Position numbers and translations under genes: made by a program. From Dendrobium chrysotoxum (Eukaryota > Streptophyta > Magnoliopsida > Asparagales > Orchidaceae), in NCBI GenBank assembly GCA_019925795.1, contig CM034300.1, positions 69,233,021 to 69,297,020 on the forward strand: a DNA stretch of 64,000 nt, given 5' to 3'. Under the pieces are notes generated by a model. That model searched no databases and was not told the DNA's origin. It worked only from the letters and a program-made list of their open reading frames with translations. This document shows, one piece after another, positions 24,766 to 39,700 of the stretch. Position 1 is the first letter of the stretch. Each line of letters begins with the position of its first letter.

Positions 24766-27700
24766 CTGATGCATTATCAAGTTACAATTCAGGAATAGCC
24801 ACCACTTTGTTTTGTATGCATACCAGAAAGATCAAAGGATCATTGGTTACCTGCTTTTCCAGTGTAATTATTTCTTTGCAGGCAACACGAACACAGTCTT
24901 CCAATAATTTTATGGCAAGAGAAACGAATAAACTATGAGAATTTTGCCGCGCGGTTCCTTCTCTGAAAGCCTTCTCTACCTGATGACAAATAAAAAAGCA
25001 TGTTTTAAAAGGTAAATGCAGAAACAAAAAAAGTGAATCTATTGAGTCAATCTAACAAGCACAGAATATTCCTAATAAAATGTTGGCAGCAGTTCAAAAC
25101 ATATTTAAATCAGTAAATCTGACGAATATGCAAATAATTCAAATCCTTCTGAAAAAAAATCACTCATGAAACTAACTTATGGACAAAAAATTCACTCATG
25201 AAACTAACAAAAAGGAGTGCTGCCTAAAAGAGTGGGTATTTGTTTGAACCAATTTCAAAGATAATTCTTAAATTTCTAGTTTTTTATGAAATTTCTAAAG
25301 GGATGTCCAAGCACTTGAAGAATCAAAAATAACAAGCCATCATATGTTCCATTATTTGACTGTAAGCTTAAATAGCAAGATGTAACCTTGTATGTACCAT
25401 ATATAGCCTTTCTTATCAAGTGATTCAAATCAAACAGATGAGTAAGAGAATGACAGTAACTTCACTGCCCCTTGCATATCTCAATCATCATCATCATAAC
25501 GAGCATTGTGAGTAATCCTTTCACCAATGCAAACACAAAAAATTATGTAAACCGTCCACTCCCCCGTCCAAACATTTTGTTTTTGACATTTATCATGAAA
25601 GCTTAATCAAGTAAAAAAGCTTGATTTTTCAGAGTCGCCAAACATAAACAATTAGTTAATGCAAACGGCATTATGACAGCTAGAGATAGTGAAAATGAAA
25701 TAAACGCTAGCAGACAAAATATGTCAAAAAATTGCAACACTGCACAGTACCTGCTCTTTGAAAATAACCGTTGCAGCATCTAAAAGGAACTCCCTTGCAA
25801 GTTCAGGACTCTTGGCATGTTTTTGGGGACGGGAGCCATCACCGTCAAGTTCAATTCCATCTTTATCAATGGAGTCATCATCCTATTTCACAAAATATAA
25901 TGGAAATAAAAATATTGTCACTTTAAAAATCATTGCATAATAATGGGTTTGTACGCACATACCTCTTCTTCTTCAACTTCTTCTGCATGTTCAAAGAAAC
26001 ATTTGATACTATCCCCTTTTGTTATGGTGACAAAGCCATCGCCTACCACTAGTCTTCGATGAACGCATGTTTGTCCATTCAAAGCATGCGCCTTTACAGA
26101 TAGTTCAGTACAACGTCCATCGAGTTTCCATGCTCTCAGCGTGATAAAGCAAGCACTAAAGCTGCTAAGATCAAGTCCTTTCACTTCAACTTTTCCATTC
26201 ATGCCAACATCTTCGAAATCTAAGATATCACTTTTCCCTTCAGCCGTTCCAATGGCCCATTCAAAATGATGATAAGTGCTTGTGTCTGTGAAGGAATGCT
26301 GCCAATCAACTATGACTGAATCCTCAGATACCTGGGAATACATAAATCATAAAGGTACTTAGTATGATTGTTTTCAAGGTTTAACCAACAGTTAACTTGA
26401 ACAGAAGAAATTTGTCAATGGCTAGTACCAAATAAGTTAACATCCAGCATACAAACATAATTTAAACATAGAGAAAATGACTAAAATGATCTCTTAACTC
26501 TTTGTGAGGGATCAAAATGATCCCCAACTATTTTGAGGGACGAATTTTGTCCTCAACTCTTCCAAATGAGACTTTTTTGGTTCTACTATTTAATGGTAGA
26601 GTTGATGGTGTTAAGTATGAGGGTAATCTGGTCTTTTTTAATTAAAATATTTAATAAATATAATTTTTTAGGGATTATAATTTTGTGAAAATTTTTATTA
26701 AACTTTTCTTTAATAAAAAAATTATAAATAATTTTAGTTTTAATAATTTCAAAAATTTTAGTTTTAATATACTCGTCTCGGCAACTCTTAGGGGCTGTTT
26801 GGCAAAAGTAGGATTTAACTTTAGTAGGATTATAGTTAACAAATTATAATAATAAATAATTTAATTAGAAATTAGCTTAATTATTAAATAATTTAATTAC
26901 TAATTATAGTATTATTTATTAAATTATTTGTATATGTGTTAAGATATCTAATTATATTAATAATTATCAAATTAATTAGTTAATTTTTTAAAATAACTAA
27001 TTATTTAACTAATACTCCTACTAATGATTCAATTAATATTAAAGTATTATTTAATTAGTTTTAATTATTCATTATATTGTTAATGATCTCATTAATCATT
27101 TAAATATTCTAATACTAATTAATCATTTAAGTATTATTTATAATATTATAAAGTAATTATTCTATTTGAAATTATATTTAATCCTACTAATTATTTTGAA
27201 ATAACTTATTATTTAACTAATAAACCTACTAATAATTTAATTAATTATTAAAGTATTATTTAGTTAATTTTAATTATAAATTATATTATTAATCACTTAA
27301 GAATTCTACGAATCGCTTCTTCGGCTCCTTCGTTGCTGTTCTAGTTCGCTCCTTCGGCGACGTTCTCTTTTTGTCGGATCGAAAGTTACGACATTTTGAT
27401 CGGAAGCAACGATGGGAGCTTGCTCGTTGTGAAGGTAACTTTCTCCCTTTCGCGCGCTTCTTCGACCAAATCTTGTAAATCTGCCGAACTACAGGATTTA
27501 GTAAATTCAGGATGTACGGCTAAAGAGAAAAAAGGATGATTTATTCCGCCGTGAAATTTACGGGGTGTGGATCGACGTTGGCAGATGTGATCGACGCTGC
27601 AGGATTGTGGGATCGACACAACGCGCTGTGAGACATTGGGGGTCGTGGCCGCAATGGAGGCTGCTGTGCTGTGGGCCGCTGCGCTGCACTGCGGGATGCT

Positions 27701-30700
27701 ACTATACGTCGTGGGATGCTGGATTAGCCCCTGGGCTTGGTTGCTCGGCTGCTGGGGTCGAAGAAAGGCTTGGTTGCACCTTGAGGATTCTCTAATACGT
27801 TGCTCTGCGCTGTGGGACGATCTCTTAAAACATTCTTTGCTTATTCCGATAATACCCTCGGGCCCATCTCACTTTTCTGTTTAAAATTGACGGCATGGCA
27901 AAAAAAAGTCTCATTCGGAGAAGTTGAGATCATTTTAATCCCTCACAAAGAGTTGAGGGACCATTTTGATCATTTTTCTCTTTAAATATATAACCGGCAT
28001 ATTGATATCCATTGAAACTTAGAATATCAAAAGAAAATATTGCAGCCTGCAGGAGCAACTCATTGAAAAATATTGCATAGCTTTGAAGCGATAAGTAGGG
28101 GCATACTTCGTATTGGATAGCAGTATCTGCAACACAAAACCAACTAGTGCAGCGGAGTTCCTTCCTCAAGCGCTTTAGTTCCTTCAGTTCCTTGAATTCA
28201 CGGAGCACATTTCTTCTGCAATCTCTGCAAAATCTCTTGCTGTCAAACCTGTGTATGGAGCATTTAGTTTAAAAAAATGTCAACACAACAAAACAGAAAA
28301 TACATGAAATCGCCACCAAGCATGGTAAACATTAAACTTGCTGATTTCTAACTAGGATGATGCCTATAATGATGCCGGATTAAGCATGTAAAAAGGTTAA
28401 TTTTAATGAACATTTAGAAACAAAGTAAGTAGTTTTTCGATAAACCATTACATCATATTTTTGTACAAGTCATTTATAATTTCAATGGGAGATCCATCGT
28501 AGCAGGCAGCTGGTAAAAAGGAATTTCGATATTATACTTACAAAATTATTGACTTTGCAAATCACAAATGGCTATGCTAAAAAAGAAAAAAATCAAATAA
28601 ACATGCGGAATTGGCAAACCTTAATATCATATATTTCTTTATCTAAGCATCCCATTTGTTGCATGAATAGAAAAAAAACATTGAAAAGGACAATGTCATA
28701 CATTACAGGACAGCTTAAGAAACATAATCGCTTCCAACAAGTGGCATCGGAATAGTAAGGTTTTTATCAAGAAATTCTGATCATGGATTTAATTATTTCC
28801 CCAACAAAATTGAAAAAATAAGTTTCAAGAAGTAGAGGGAGACTGAAAATAAAAATGGATTTTTTACTAAAAACTTTATAAGATGGAAAATATACTCTAT
28901 TGTATGCTAGTGATAGATATTCAGTACAAAAAGCTCAAAAAACAGTACAAAGGTACCTTTATTAACAAGTAAATGCATAACTAAGAAATAGGAAACATTT
29001 ATTTACTAGAGTTGGAAAGTATTCTCAATCTAATGGTGAAGATTATTCAGATGACAAAATTTTATTTCTCCATTCCATTTAAAAGCAATGTATTCAGATG
29101 TTGTTATGATTCAACTTAAGCATCGTTAAACAATTAATCAATTTCCAATAGGAATGAGGTAACCAAAAAATAATGGTAATGAGAAACAGAAAATCTTCCC
29201 TCACGCGGAATACAATTTGAAATAAAAGATAAGACAATCATAGTCAAGATTTTGCAGAGATGTACATTAATCCCCTTTTTTATTTGGAGAAGAACAGCAA
29301 CCTTGTCTTGCTAACTTAGCAGAGAGAAACCATATTGTCGTATATGAAATTATATAAATAACAAAGGACGACAAACTTAGTGATTTAAGCCATGTTCATC
29401 TATTATGGGACGCTTGGCATGACACATTGACATCAAGAATGGACAAAGTGCATTGTAAAGTATAATAAGTTTCTAGGTCCATTTCCATGGCATCACACTT
29501 GATGAGGACAATTTGAAGGAAAAAGTTAAAGACTTGGCTTTCATCTGGATTTTTAACACTGCCGTTACCAGGTCTCAAGTCCTGGATGAGAAAAGTGGAG
29601 GGTTGTGTTAGGTAGTTGACAACCAGTGTAAAACTTATCGAATAATCATGACATGAATCCTTTAATACATTGTATTAATGCTAGGGCGTTAACTGGAAGC
29701 GACACGCTGTATGACCTGCATATAGCAAGAAGTGTGCAAGGGCCGCTGCATCGGCCCTGGATGCAGTGTTAAATAAGCAAGGGTTCCCACATCATGGATG
29801 GATGTGGGCAAAGAAGCTAGTCCATGAAACTAGAATTCAGATTGGATCTTCGAATGTAGGTCCTCTTACAGACAAACTAATAAAATTAATTGATATTATA
29901 ATTCATAGAAAGATAAAAATTTTGTACATTCAGGAAACTAAATGAAATGGAGAGAAGGCTAAGGAGATTGATAGTTTAGGATTTAAACTTTGATATTCTG
30001 ATAGAAATCGTACTAGAAATTGTATAGGTGTAATTATAGATAAGAGTTTAAAGGATAGTATTATAAAAATTGATAGAATTGAAGATATAATTATTGCTTT
30101 GAAGATTATTGTTGATGCTAAAATTATTAATATTATAAATGCTTATGCTCCTCAAGTAGGTTTGGATATGTGTTTAAAATTAAAATTTTGGAATGACTTA
30201 GAAGAATTAATTCAAAAGATTCCTCTTGAAGAAAGTTTTTATTGGAGGTGATTTAAATGGACATGTTGGTAGAGAGGTAGAGAATTTTAAAAGTATTCAT
30301 GATGGCTATGGATTTGGAGTGACTACTAAAGGTGGCAAGACTATATTACAATTTGCTCTAGCTTATGATTTTGTAATTGCCAATACCTTATTTAAGAAAA
30401 GAGATGAGCATCTCATCACTTATAAGAATGGATATAGTAAAACTCAGATTGATTATTTTCTTATAAGAAAAATAAGTCGTTTAAATTACAACGATTGTAA
30501 AATTATTCCGAGTGAAAGTTTATGTACCCAACATCGCTTATTAGTTTTAAATTTTAAAATGAAGGGGCAAAATATGAAAAATTTAGTAAAACGTTGTTCT
30601 AAGATTAGATGGGGGCTTTTAAAAAATACTAACAAAAATATTTTTAAAAGTAAGACTCGGGATATTAAGATTTTGTCTATGCATGAGGAAGTGAATGTTA

Positions 30701-33700
30701 TGTAGGATAAAGTAGCTAGTAATATTAAGAATGTTGCAAAGGATGTGTTTGGAGTTTCAAAAGAAAAAACTCCTAATAATAAAAATAGTTGGTGGTGGAA
30801 TCAAAATGTGCAAGAAAAGATAAAAAATAAGAAGCTTTGTTATAATAATTGGTTTAGATGTAAAAATTCTGAAAATTGAGAAAGATATAAAGTGCCTGTA
30901 AGGAGTCTAAGAAAGCAATTTGCGATGCAAAGACTTTAGCTTTAATGATTTATATAATATATTATATACTAAAGAGGGCGAAAGATATATGTATAAACTA
31001 GCCAAACAAAGAGATATGAGTAGTAAGGATTTAGTTCAAGTGAAGTGCATTAAGGATGAAGATCAAAAAATATTTTTTTAGAATAGGATATTCAACAAAG
31101 GTGGATAAGATATTTTGCTAAGCTTTTCAATGAAGATTGTGAGAATACGATTGACTTTAGTAACCTTAGCACTCTAAATGAAAATAGAGATTTTTATTTT
31201 TATCGGCATATCAATAAACGAAAGTTATAGAGGCTTTAAAGAACATTAAGCGTGGAAAAACTAGTCGACTGATGATTTTCCAATAGAGGTGTGGAATTAC
31301 TTAGGAGATGAAGGAATTTCTTGGCTTACTAAACTTTTTAATATTATTTTGAAGACTAAAAAGATGCTAGATGAGTGGAGAATGAGTGTTTTGATTCCTA
31401 TTTTCAAGAATAAAGGTGATGCACAAAATTGTGCGAATTATAGAGGAATTAAGTTGATGTGTCATACTTTAAAACTTTGGGAGAGAGTTATGAAGCATAG
31501 GTTACGACGTGATGCTAATGTTTTTCAAAATCAATTTGGATTCATGCCGGGTAGGTCTACTATGGAAGCTATTCATTTATTGAGAGGGTCGATGGAGAAG
31601 TTTAGAGAGATTAAGGAGGATCTACATATGATATTTATTGATTTAGAGAAAGAATATGATAAAGTTCCAAGAGAAGTGCTATGGAGAGTTCTAGAAAAGA
31701 AAGAGGTTAATAATGCTTATATTCAAGTCATTAGAGATATGTATGCAGGAGTTGTTACTTGTGTTCAAACATAAGGTGGTTTGACCAAGTATTTTCCTAT
31801 TTCAATTGGATTACATTAAGGATCAGCCTTAAGCCCTTATCCTTTTGCTTTAGTCATGGATATTTTCACTAGACATTTGCAAGAGGATGTACATTGGTGT
31901 ATGCTTTTTGCTGATGATATTCTCCTTGTTGATAGGACTAGAGAGGGAGTTGAAGGTAAACTCGAATTATGGAGGTCAACTTTAGAGTTTAAAGGTTTTC
32001 GTTTAAGTAGATCTAAAACCGAATACATGTAGTGTAATTTTAGTAGTATTATATCTAGTGGGGGTTTGTGACTTTGAGCGATCAAGTCATTAATAACTGT
32101 ACTCATTTTATATATCTTGGATCTATTGTTCAGAGTGATGGTGAAATAGATGGGGATATTATTAGTAAAATTCAAGTTGGATGGTTGACGTGGAGGAATG
32201 CTTTACGTTTGTTGTGTGATAGAAAAGTACTATTCAATCTTAAGGGAAAATTTTATAAGATGGCGGTGAGACCTGTAATGCTTTATGGCGCAGAATGTTG
32301 GCCATTAAAAGAGAAGCATAATATTAAATTAAGTGTTGCTGAGATGAGGATGCTCAGGTGGATGAGTGGACTTATTCTTAGAGACAGGATACGAAACGAG
32401 CATATCCCGGAAAAGGTTGGAGTAGTTCCAGTGACAGATAAGATTAGAGAGAGTCGCCTTAGATGGTTTGGTCATGTAAAACGTTTGCCTTCCGATGACC
32501 CTGTTAGGAGAGTAGATGTATTAGATTTGGCCTATGTTAAGAAAGGTAAAGGTGGACCTAAAAAGACTTGGTTAGAAAATATTATAAATGACCTTTCTTT
32601 ACTAGATTTAAATAAGAATTTGACTATTAATAGAACACAATGGAGAAAAAGGATTCATGTAGCCGACCCCACGTAGTGGGATAAAGGCTTGATGTTGTTG
32701 TTGTACCACTTCTCTTGATAAAATACAAATTTCAAATAATACTTATTAAGCTCTCAAAATCCCTGAGTGAAAGAAAGCTATAAAGGAAGAATTTAGGCCT
32801 TATAAACGAATAGTGCATGAGAAGTTTCTGAACTTCCACCAAGAAAATAACCATTGGGATGTAAACAAATGTTCATAATTAAATATAAAACAAATGGGAG
32901 CGGATGAATTTGAAAGGGTACACCCAATCATATAATAATGACTATCAATAAACTCTGTCCAATTGTCAAATTCAATACAATTAAAGTTTTGTTCTCTTGT
33001 GGAAAATTTGGACTAACTTCTACATCAAATTGATATTAAGAAATCTTTTCTTAATGAAGACCTTGAGGGGAAAGTACATGTGGAGATCTAACCTATATTG
33101 AAAAATCAGAGAAACAACAATAAGATACGTAGACTCGAAAAGCACTATATGGCCTAGAACAATTAACTCGTGCCTGATTTGAAAGATTCTCCAAATATGT
33201 TGAAAAGTGTGGATATATTTAGTGTCAAACGGATCACACTCTATTTATCAAACACTCAACTAAAGGAAAATGCATGACTATTATCACATGTGTATATGAT
33301 ATTATATTGACAGATGGCTTCAAGAAAAAGCTAATAAGAGTAAAATGATTTCTGGCAAGAGAATTTGATGTAAAAGACTTAAGAACTTTAAAATAGTTTT
33401 TTAGTATAGAAGTGACATGATCAAAAACAAGATGTTGTTATTTCCCAAAGACATTATATTATTGATCTACTTCAAGAAACATGAATGCTTGGATGTAAGT
33501 AAATGTACAAATAACCCAACTAAAGATCGCATGAAAGTTGTTAAACGCATTCTAAGGTACCTACAAAATGATTCTAAGGAAAGCTCCATTATTTAAGAAG
33601 TCATCCAACAAAAAAATTGAAAATTTCAACATACAAATTGGGCTGGTGAGGCATCATATTGAAGATTGTCCTCTGGTTATTGTATTCATGGATGGGGAAA

Positions 33701-36700
33701 CCAGATTATGTGGAGATATAAACAATAATATATTGTCTCAAGAAGTAGCGCTAAAGCTAAATATAGAGAAGTGACACATGTTATTTGCAAAAGAATGTGG
33801 TTTAAAAAGAACTAAACCATCAAGTGAAAAAAATCTCCATCAAGACAAGATTAAACACATTGAGATAGATCCAAATTTTACCTCAAATAAAATTAAAAAT
33901 TGACTAGCCAAATCATATTATGTTCCAAAAAACATTCAAATTATAAATATTATCCCCAAAGCTTTACCTAGAATGATTTTTGATAAACTAATCAAAAAGC
34001 TAGACATGATCAACATATACAACCCAGATGAGGGAGAGTATTGAAACAATCCTAAATCTATGGCTAGCATCTTTCCATCTATAAAAATTCAATAATCCAT
34101 GAACAGCAACTTCCCATTTACGATAATTCAACAATCTTAGAAATCAACATTCAACTTCTGTCGTCTAATTAATTCTAGATTTTAGAATAAAAGACTGGTT
34201 TCTAGATTTATTTCTCATGTTATTTTTTATATACAAACTTAAATACTCCTAAACCAGTGCACTAAGGGCTGCTTTTTAACAAGTTTCAAAAATTAGATTT
34301 AAAATGCTAGTAATATAAGAATATAAGTTCTTTATTTTTTCTCGACTTCAAAATGTGCAACCATCAAATGTATTAAATTTGTAAAATGATCACACATAAT
34401 AAGCATTACTCAGAGCTCTGTAGAACTTGATTTCCATTTTTTCTTTAATTCAACAAGTAAATCTTTAGCTGCATAATGATTGGGCATGTTGTTTGACCCC
34501 AAAATATCCTGATAAAAGTCTTCTGTTTGATAATCATGAGAATAAAATCGCAAACAATGCACACAGTTGCACAGGCTCAACCAATTCACTCAGAACTAAA
34601 ATTGGTTCACAACAATAAACCTACAAGCTCAACAATCGAAAATTCTTTCGAACATAGCAGGGCTTCCCACATTATAAGAAATTAAGCTAATAACTACCTA
34701 TGGAAAAGCCAAAAGTAAACTCACCGACCCCAAGTTTAAGGTTATAAATATACCCTACAAATAAAGTCATGCATGTGAATGTGTTCATACGTTTCTTTCC
34801 CTCTCCAAAGTCTCCTTTCCCAGAGTCTCCACTTCCTCTTTGTGATCACTTGGATTGTTGACCCTTTCTTGAGATTCCTTCTCAGGCGAACCTTCCCAAT
34901 TTCTGCATTAGCCTGATCATTGGAGGAGAATCATTGAGATACCCTTACCATGCATTACTGGGAGGTTATGTCAAGTTCGATGACCCATATCTCTTGTTAC
35001 ATCAATCAACTTCATATCAACATGTGACCAACCACATCCATCATTCAAGGATAACAAATATTCTCTCGCATTTAGACCTCAATACATATGTAAAATGATC
35101 TGATTTCTGCTGTGGAGCTCAAGGAATGATGCTAGGCATCAAGAGTAACTATTGGCAGACGAAGCCAAGAATCTTTATACAATTTTAGAATGGGAAAATT
35201 GAGCATACGCATGCCAATGGTTGATTAAAGAGGCAGGGGATTTATTTCTCAAATAATGAGACACTTCACTTGTTTGGCACAAATAACATTAAGTTGAATT
35301 TATACTTCTTAGTTCAGGCACATTAAGTTATTGCTTGGATGATTTGAAAGGAATTCATGCGACTACTTTGGAAACCTATGTATTTCATTTCTAGGAATAA
35401 TCAGGTATAACATGCAAGAATGTTTCAGCAAAACAACTTTCAACAATAAATTAGCATGACAAATCTTACCGGTACATGAGCCTCTCGATGAAATCCTCCT
35501 CCTTCATATGGAGTAGAGCTGATCTAGTTTCATCACCCAATGCAGACCAGAAGTCTAGTAGTGTATCACATGAAAGCCTAGAAGTGTGCAAAGCACAAGT
35601 TTCTCTTGCTCCATGAACTCGACCATAATTAGCCAACCCTTGACTTATCCAACCACGGCCTTCACCTCCACATGCATCAGGATATAGCAATTCACGATCA
35701 TGTTCTCTTTGCCGAGCACCGCTAAAAACCTGAAAACAAGAACATGTAAGAGTCAAATAAGTTGAGAAGATTAAACGTGAAAGTAGTGTACCCTCCAGAA
35801 TCGTGAAAAATGTATAAGACAATCGAAATAGCTTAAAGACAAGGATAGACATAAGTTATGCAATAGGAATCATGTTGAAACAACTAAGACTTCCAATGTA
35901 TAACATGCCACTTTTAAACCAAAAAAGTAGTTCAATGTTATATATGACTAGCATGTTTTGAAATAAATATGAATGGATACAAATATTGGATCCTCCAACA
36001 ATTTTAAAACATAAACAGCTTGTTTTTTTGAAATATGCAATTAGATTTTTCAAGACAATCATCATATGTTGTGCACCTCCATATAATTTTAAAAAAAGAG
36101 CTTTATAGTACTACAAATATATTCCTTTCATCAATCATCAATAATTTTGGGATCAACTCTATGAATCCTCTTTCTCCATTCACTCATAGATAGAACGCTA
36201 TATGAGTTATTTACTCAAACTTGTGAAAGATTTTCAATACAACTTCTATCCATGTAAAGTATTGATATCATTGGTGCATCTTCAAGCCTCCTTGTATCAG
36301 TTAAAACCATCAATGCCTAAATTTCATTGCATTATCCTCTATCATCAATAGATGCTACTTCAACACAACTCAAATATAATCATTTCACACACTATCCTTC
36401 CAAGTTCAACCACTAATCAAGCTAAACTTTTTAAATTTATGCCAAACTTCAACTTCACCAATAATAATTTCATTATTTTTAAAACCTCAAATGTATATAA
36501 TATAGCCAATTTAGTAATAATTCTATAAAATTTATTCTTTTAAGTCTACATGATATTTTCTATCATATAGTACTCCAAAGGCACTCTCCTTATAAATGGC
36601 ACTTCTTTAACTCCAAAAGTCAGGCTAGCATCTATATTCTCATTCTATTATGTAATAGGTCCATTATAATTAAGACCTATTGCATCAAGGTATTGCTTGA

Positions 36701-39700
36701 TCATCTAACGAAGCTGTATAATAATTATTGATTTCACCTCGTTTAAAATTACACTTCATTTTAAATTTTTTACTTATACTATGCCTCTTATCATTTAAAA
36801 ATTTATCAGTTTTACTCATTTTGAACTTATTTCACAAAAAGTCTCACCTGCCAAAACTATTTCATTAAATAATAGCAGGTATTGAGGTACCTCAATTTGA
36901 TATCACTATCAAGCATCCCACAATTCAAACCAAAAAATTCAAATTAAATGTTCAAACCTCTTTAGATACTTTACAACTACTTTGTAATACTAATCACTAC
37001 TTTGTTGTACATATCTTTAATAAAATCACCATCCCTTTGTCATACAATTTTTTTTTAATGCCTACCAAAAAAGTAGTTGTAATAACTAATCATCTGCCTT
37101 TCTAGATGCACAAAGATCTTATGAAGATCATTTTCTTAATTTTTATATATGTTTCTATTAATTTCCTAACAAAAAAATTGTCATCCAAGTAGCTCCTCTT
37201 TGTATATAACTAAATTGATTCTTCGAAACATAATTTTTTAGTTAATTGTCCATTATCCTCCCCTACAAATTTATTATAGCATTCATAAGTTTGATTATCT
37301 TATAATGACTACAATCTTGAATATTTTTTTTGTTCTTAAATATTGATATGAAACAACTTTTTTTGTATAATCATTTAGCATTGTCATAGTCTTTGAGATT
37401 TCATTAAAATGATTTGTTATCAAACTACTCAATCTCTCATTACTCACTAAATTTCAATAGACATCTTATGTAAATCCTTTTTTGCATTTTCTTTAAAGTT
37501 AGATGAAGCTCACTTTTTGGATTAATTACAATAAACTTCATTGTTATGTTCATTTTTATTTTTTAAGAAAATTTCTTTCTTAAAACTCTTATTAATTAGT
37601 ATCTTCAACTAATACTTTCATTTTTCCTTGATATCCTCATCTTTAACTAATATCTTATTATCTCCACACTTTAAATAACTTGATCTGAGTCTCTATTTCT
37701 CCTTTGACTTGCATTATATATTTAGGAGAAGCCAAAAAATACAATAAAATAAATTCCAATAATAAGATAATAACAACAAATACTAACAACTTTCTTTTGA
37801 AGAATATTCTTACATATGGAAAGTAATGAACTTATTTCTATTCTTATTGGAGTATTAGGAAATAATATTAATTAAGCATGCTCCAACATAAAACAAAGTG
37901 TATTAGAATGATAATGATTTGAAAACAACAATCCTTCCTCATAAAAATTAGAGGGGAAAGGTATTATGAGTAAATTAGCATTGTTGCTTTCATATTTAAG
38001 AATATACAAAAAGAAATCTATGGAGGAATATGATACTATTGGGCAGCAAAGGGCCCATTACAGTAATGGATAACAAAACCAAAAGCATAAGATAGTAGGT
38101 AAGTATTAATTTATAATATATTAACACTTTGAAACACAATATGAGGCAATACCCAACACTTTCACATTTCAAAACAAAACTTTTGTTCATGTGAGAATTC
38201 TCCACACCAAAAATCACTTCTCAAATGGAAAATCTTCCATATCAATAAAGCTTCATACACCAATGATGCACAAAAGAAAACACTTACAAAAATTAATTTT
38301 ACTCAACCATGGGAGAGCTAGCCATAGACTATGATAACAACAAGTAACATAAATCATTGGAGAAAGACATAGCCTTCACTCTACGGGTACTTAATATTAA
38401 AAAAATGATCAATCATCTATTCATCCTAAAATATTAAAAAATAGGTTAGTGTCAACCTATAGCGTGCGCGCACACACACATTATACATATACATTTTTTT
38501 CACAAATTTGATATGAAACCAAATCCAATGAATAAATGTGCACCACAAAAGTACCGAAGTGGAGCAGTTAGATTTGAGTGGCATATAGCTATGCTATTGC
38601 TTCATCAACAACTATTAAGACATCCTATAGTTAGATTTTGTAGCATTTTAAATATTCAAAAAGAAATTCATGTAAATATAGTAGTGATTGACATGTGTTT
38701 ATTTGCTAAAGTTTTAGAGCTAAAAATAGATTTACCTATTCTTATGCCAAGTCAAGGTCCTCCTTTAAATCACACTTCCTAGCAATTTGTATAAAATACA
38801 AGGTTGATTTGGCTCATATGAAACAAGTAGCTCATGAAGTTGTGCCTCCATGGTAGAGCAATCTAATATTTTTGCACAAAATTGTTATTTATAAGCATAA
38901 TGAAGCAAGCACTTTGGCATCCTTGTTGTACGGTCCTCGACCTAATTTGTCAGAAAGTTGCATTGACAATAATTATAGTCATTATAAGCATTTCTCACAT
39001 GTGGAGATTTATTTAGGAACATCAACGAATTGGATTTAATTTCACATATGATAATTAAAAATTATTGAATATAGACATATTAATCATTGTTCTTTAACAT
39101 ATCAACTTAAACTTTTGGGTTGAAAATGTATCATTGGCATTATGCCCTAATTTGATCCCTTTGGACCAAACTCCCTTACAAAAAGAATAAAAATAAACAA
39201 GAATGCTCGAGCCATGACATTTCCACATTATTATTTTCTATGACATGATTGAGATAAGAATACACTTTGTTATACACATCTACAAATATTAAGATGAAAA
39301 TGCTAAATATTGTCAGAAGAAAGTTCTAAGTATATGCAATCATGCTAAGATTTCAGGATTTAAAATCTGAATTATATTCTTATTGTGAGAGGCATGCAGT
39401 CTTCACAAACTAGTAATCACTCTAGATGCAGATTTTTTACATTTCCATAAAAGGCAAAGGTGAATGAATGGTGCCATTGAGGAAACAATGTACAAGGGAA
39501 AGTAGTAATAACATACTTTGTGGATCACATCAGGTGAACTTGCACAAATAAAACAATCAAGGAGAGTAAGCATTCCATCCTTCGTTGTCGCCAAGCCTCC
39601 CCATGGGTGCACACAAGGGTCTTGTAAATGATCAGATTCATTGTCAGCAAGGACCTCAGCAGTTGTTTTTTCAGGAAAGCATCCGCCAGTAATCTCTTGC

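Noticed and set aside
27565..27985. Overlapping 60-80-codon frames in the GC-rich part of the intron 4 element
   Set aside because: Three frames overlap with no shared domain or start context. The GC richness alone opens them; kept only as a possible captured fragment.
38513..38782. 89-codon frame in intron 2
   Set aside because: No recognised domain, antisense to the host gene, surrounded by decayed repeats; chance or old TE coding remnant.
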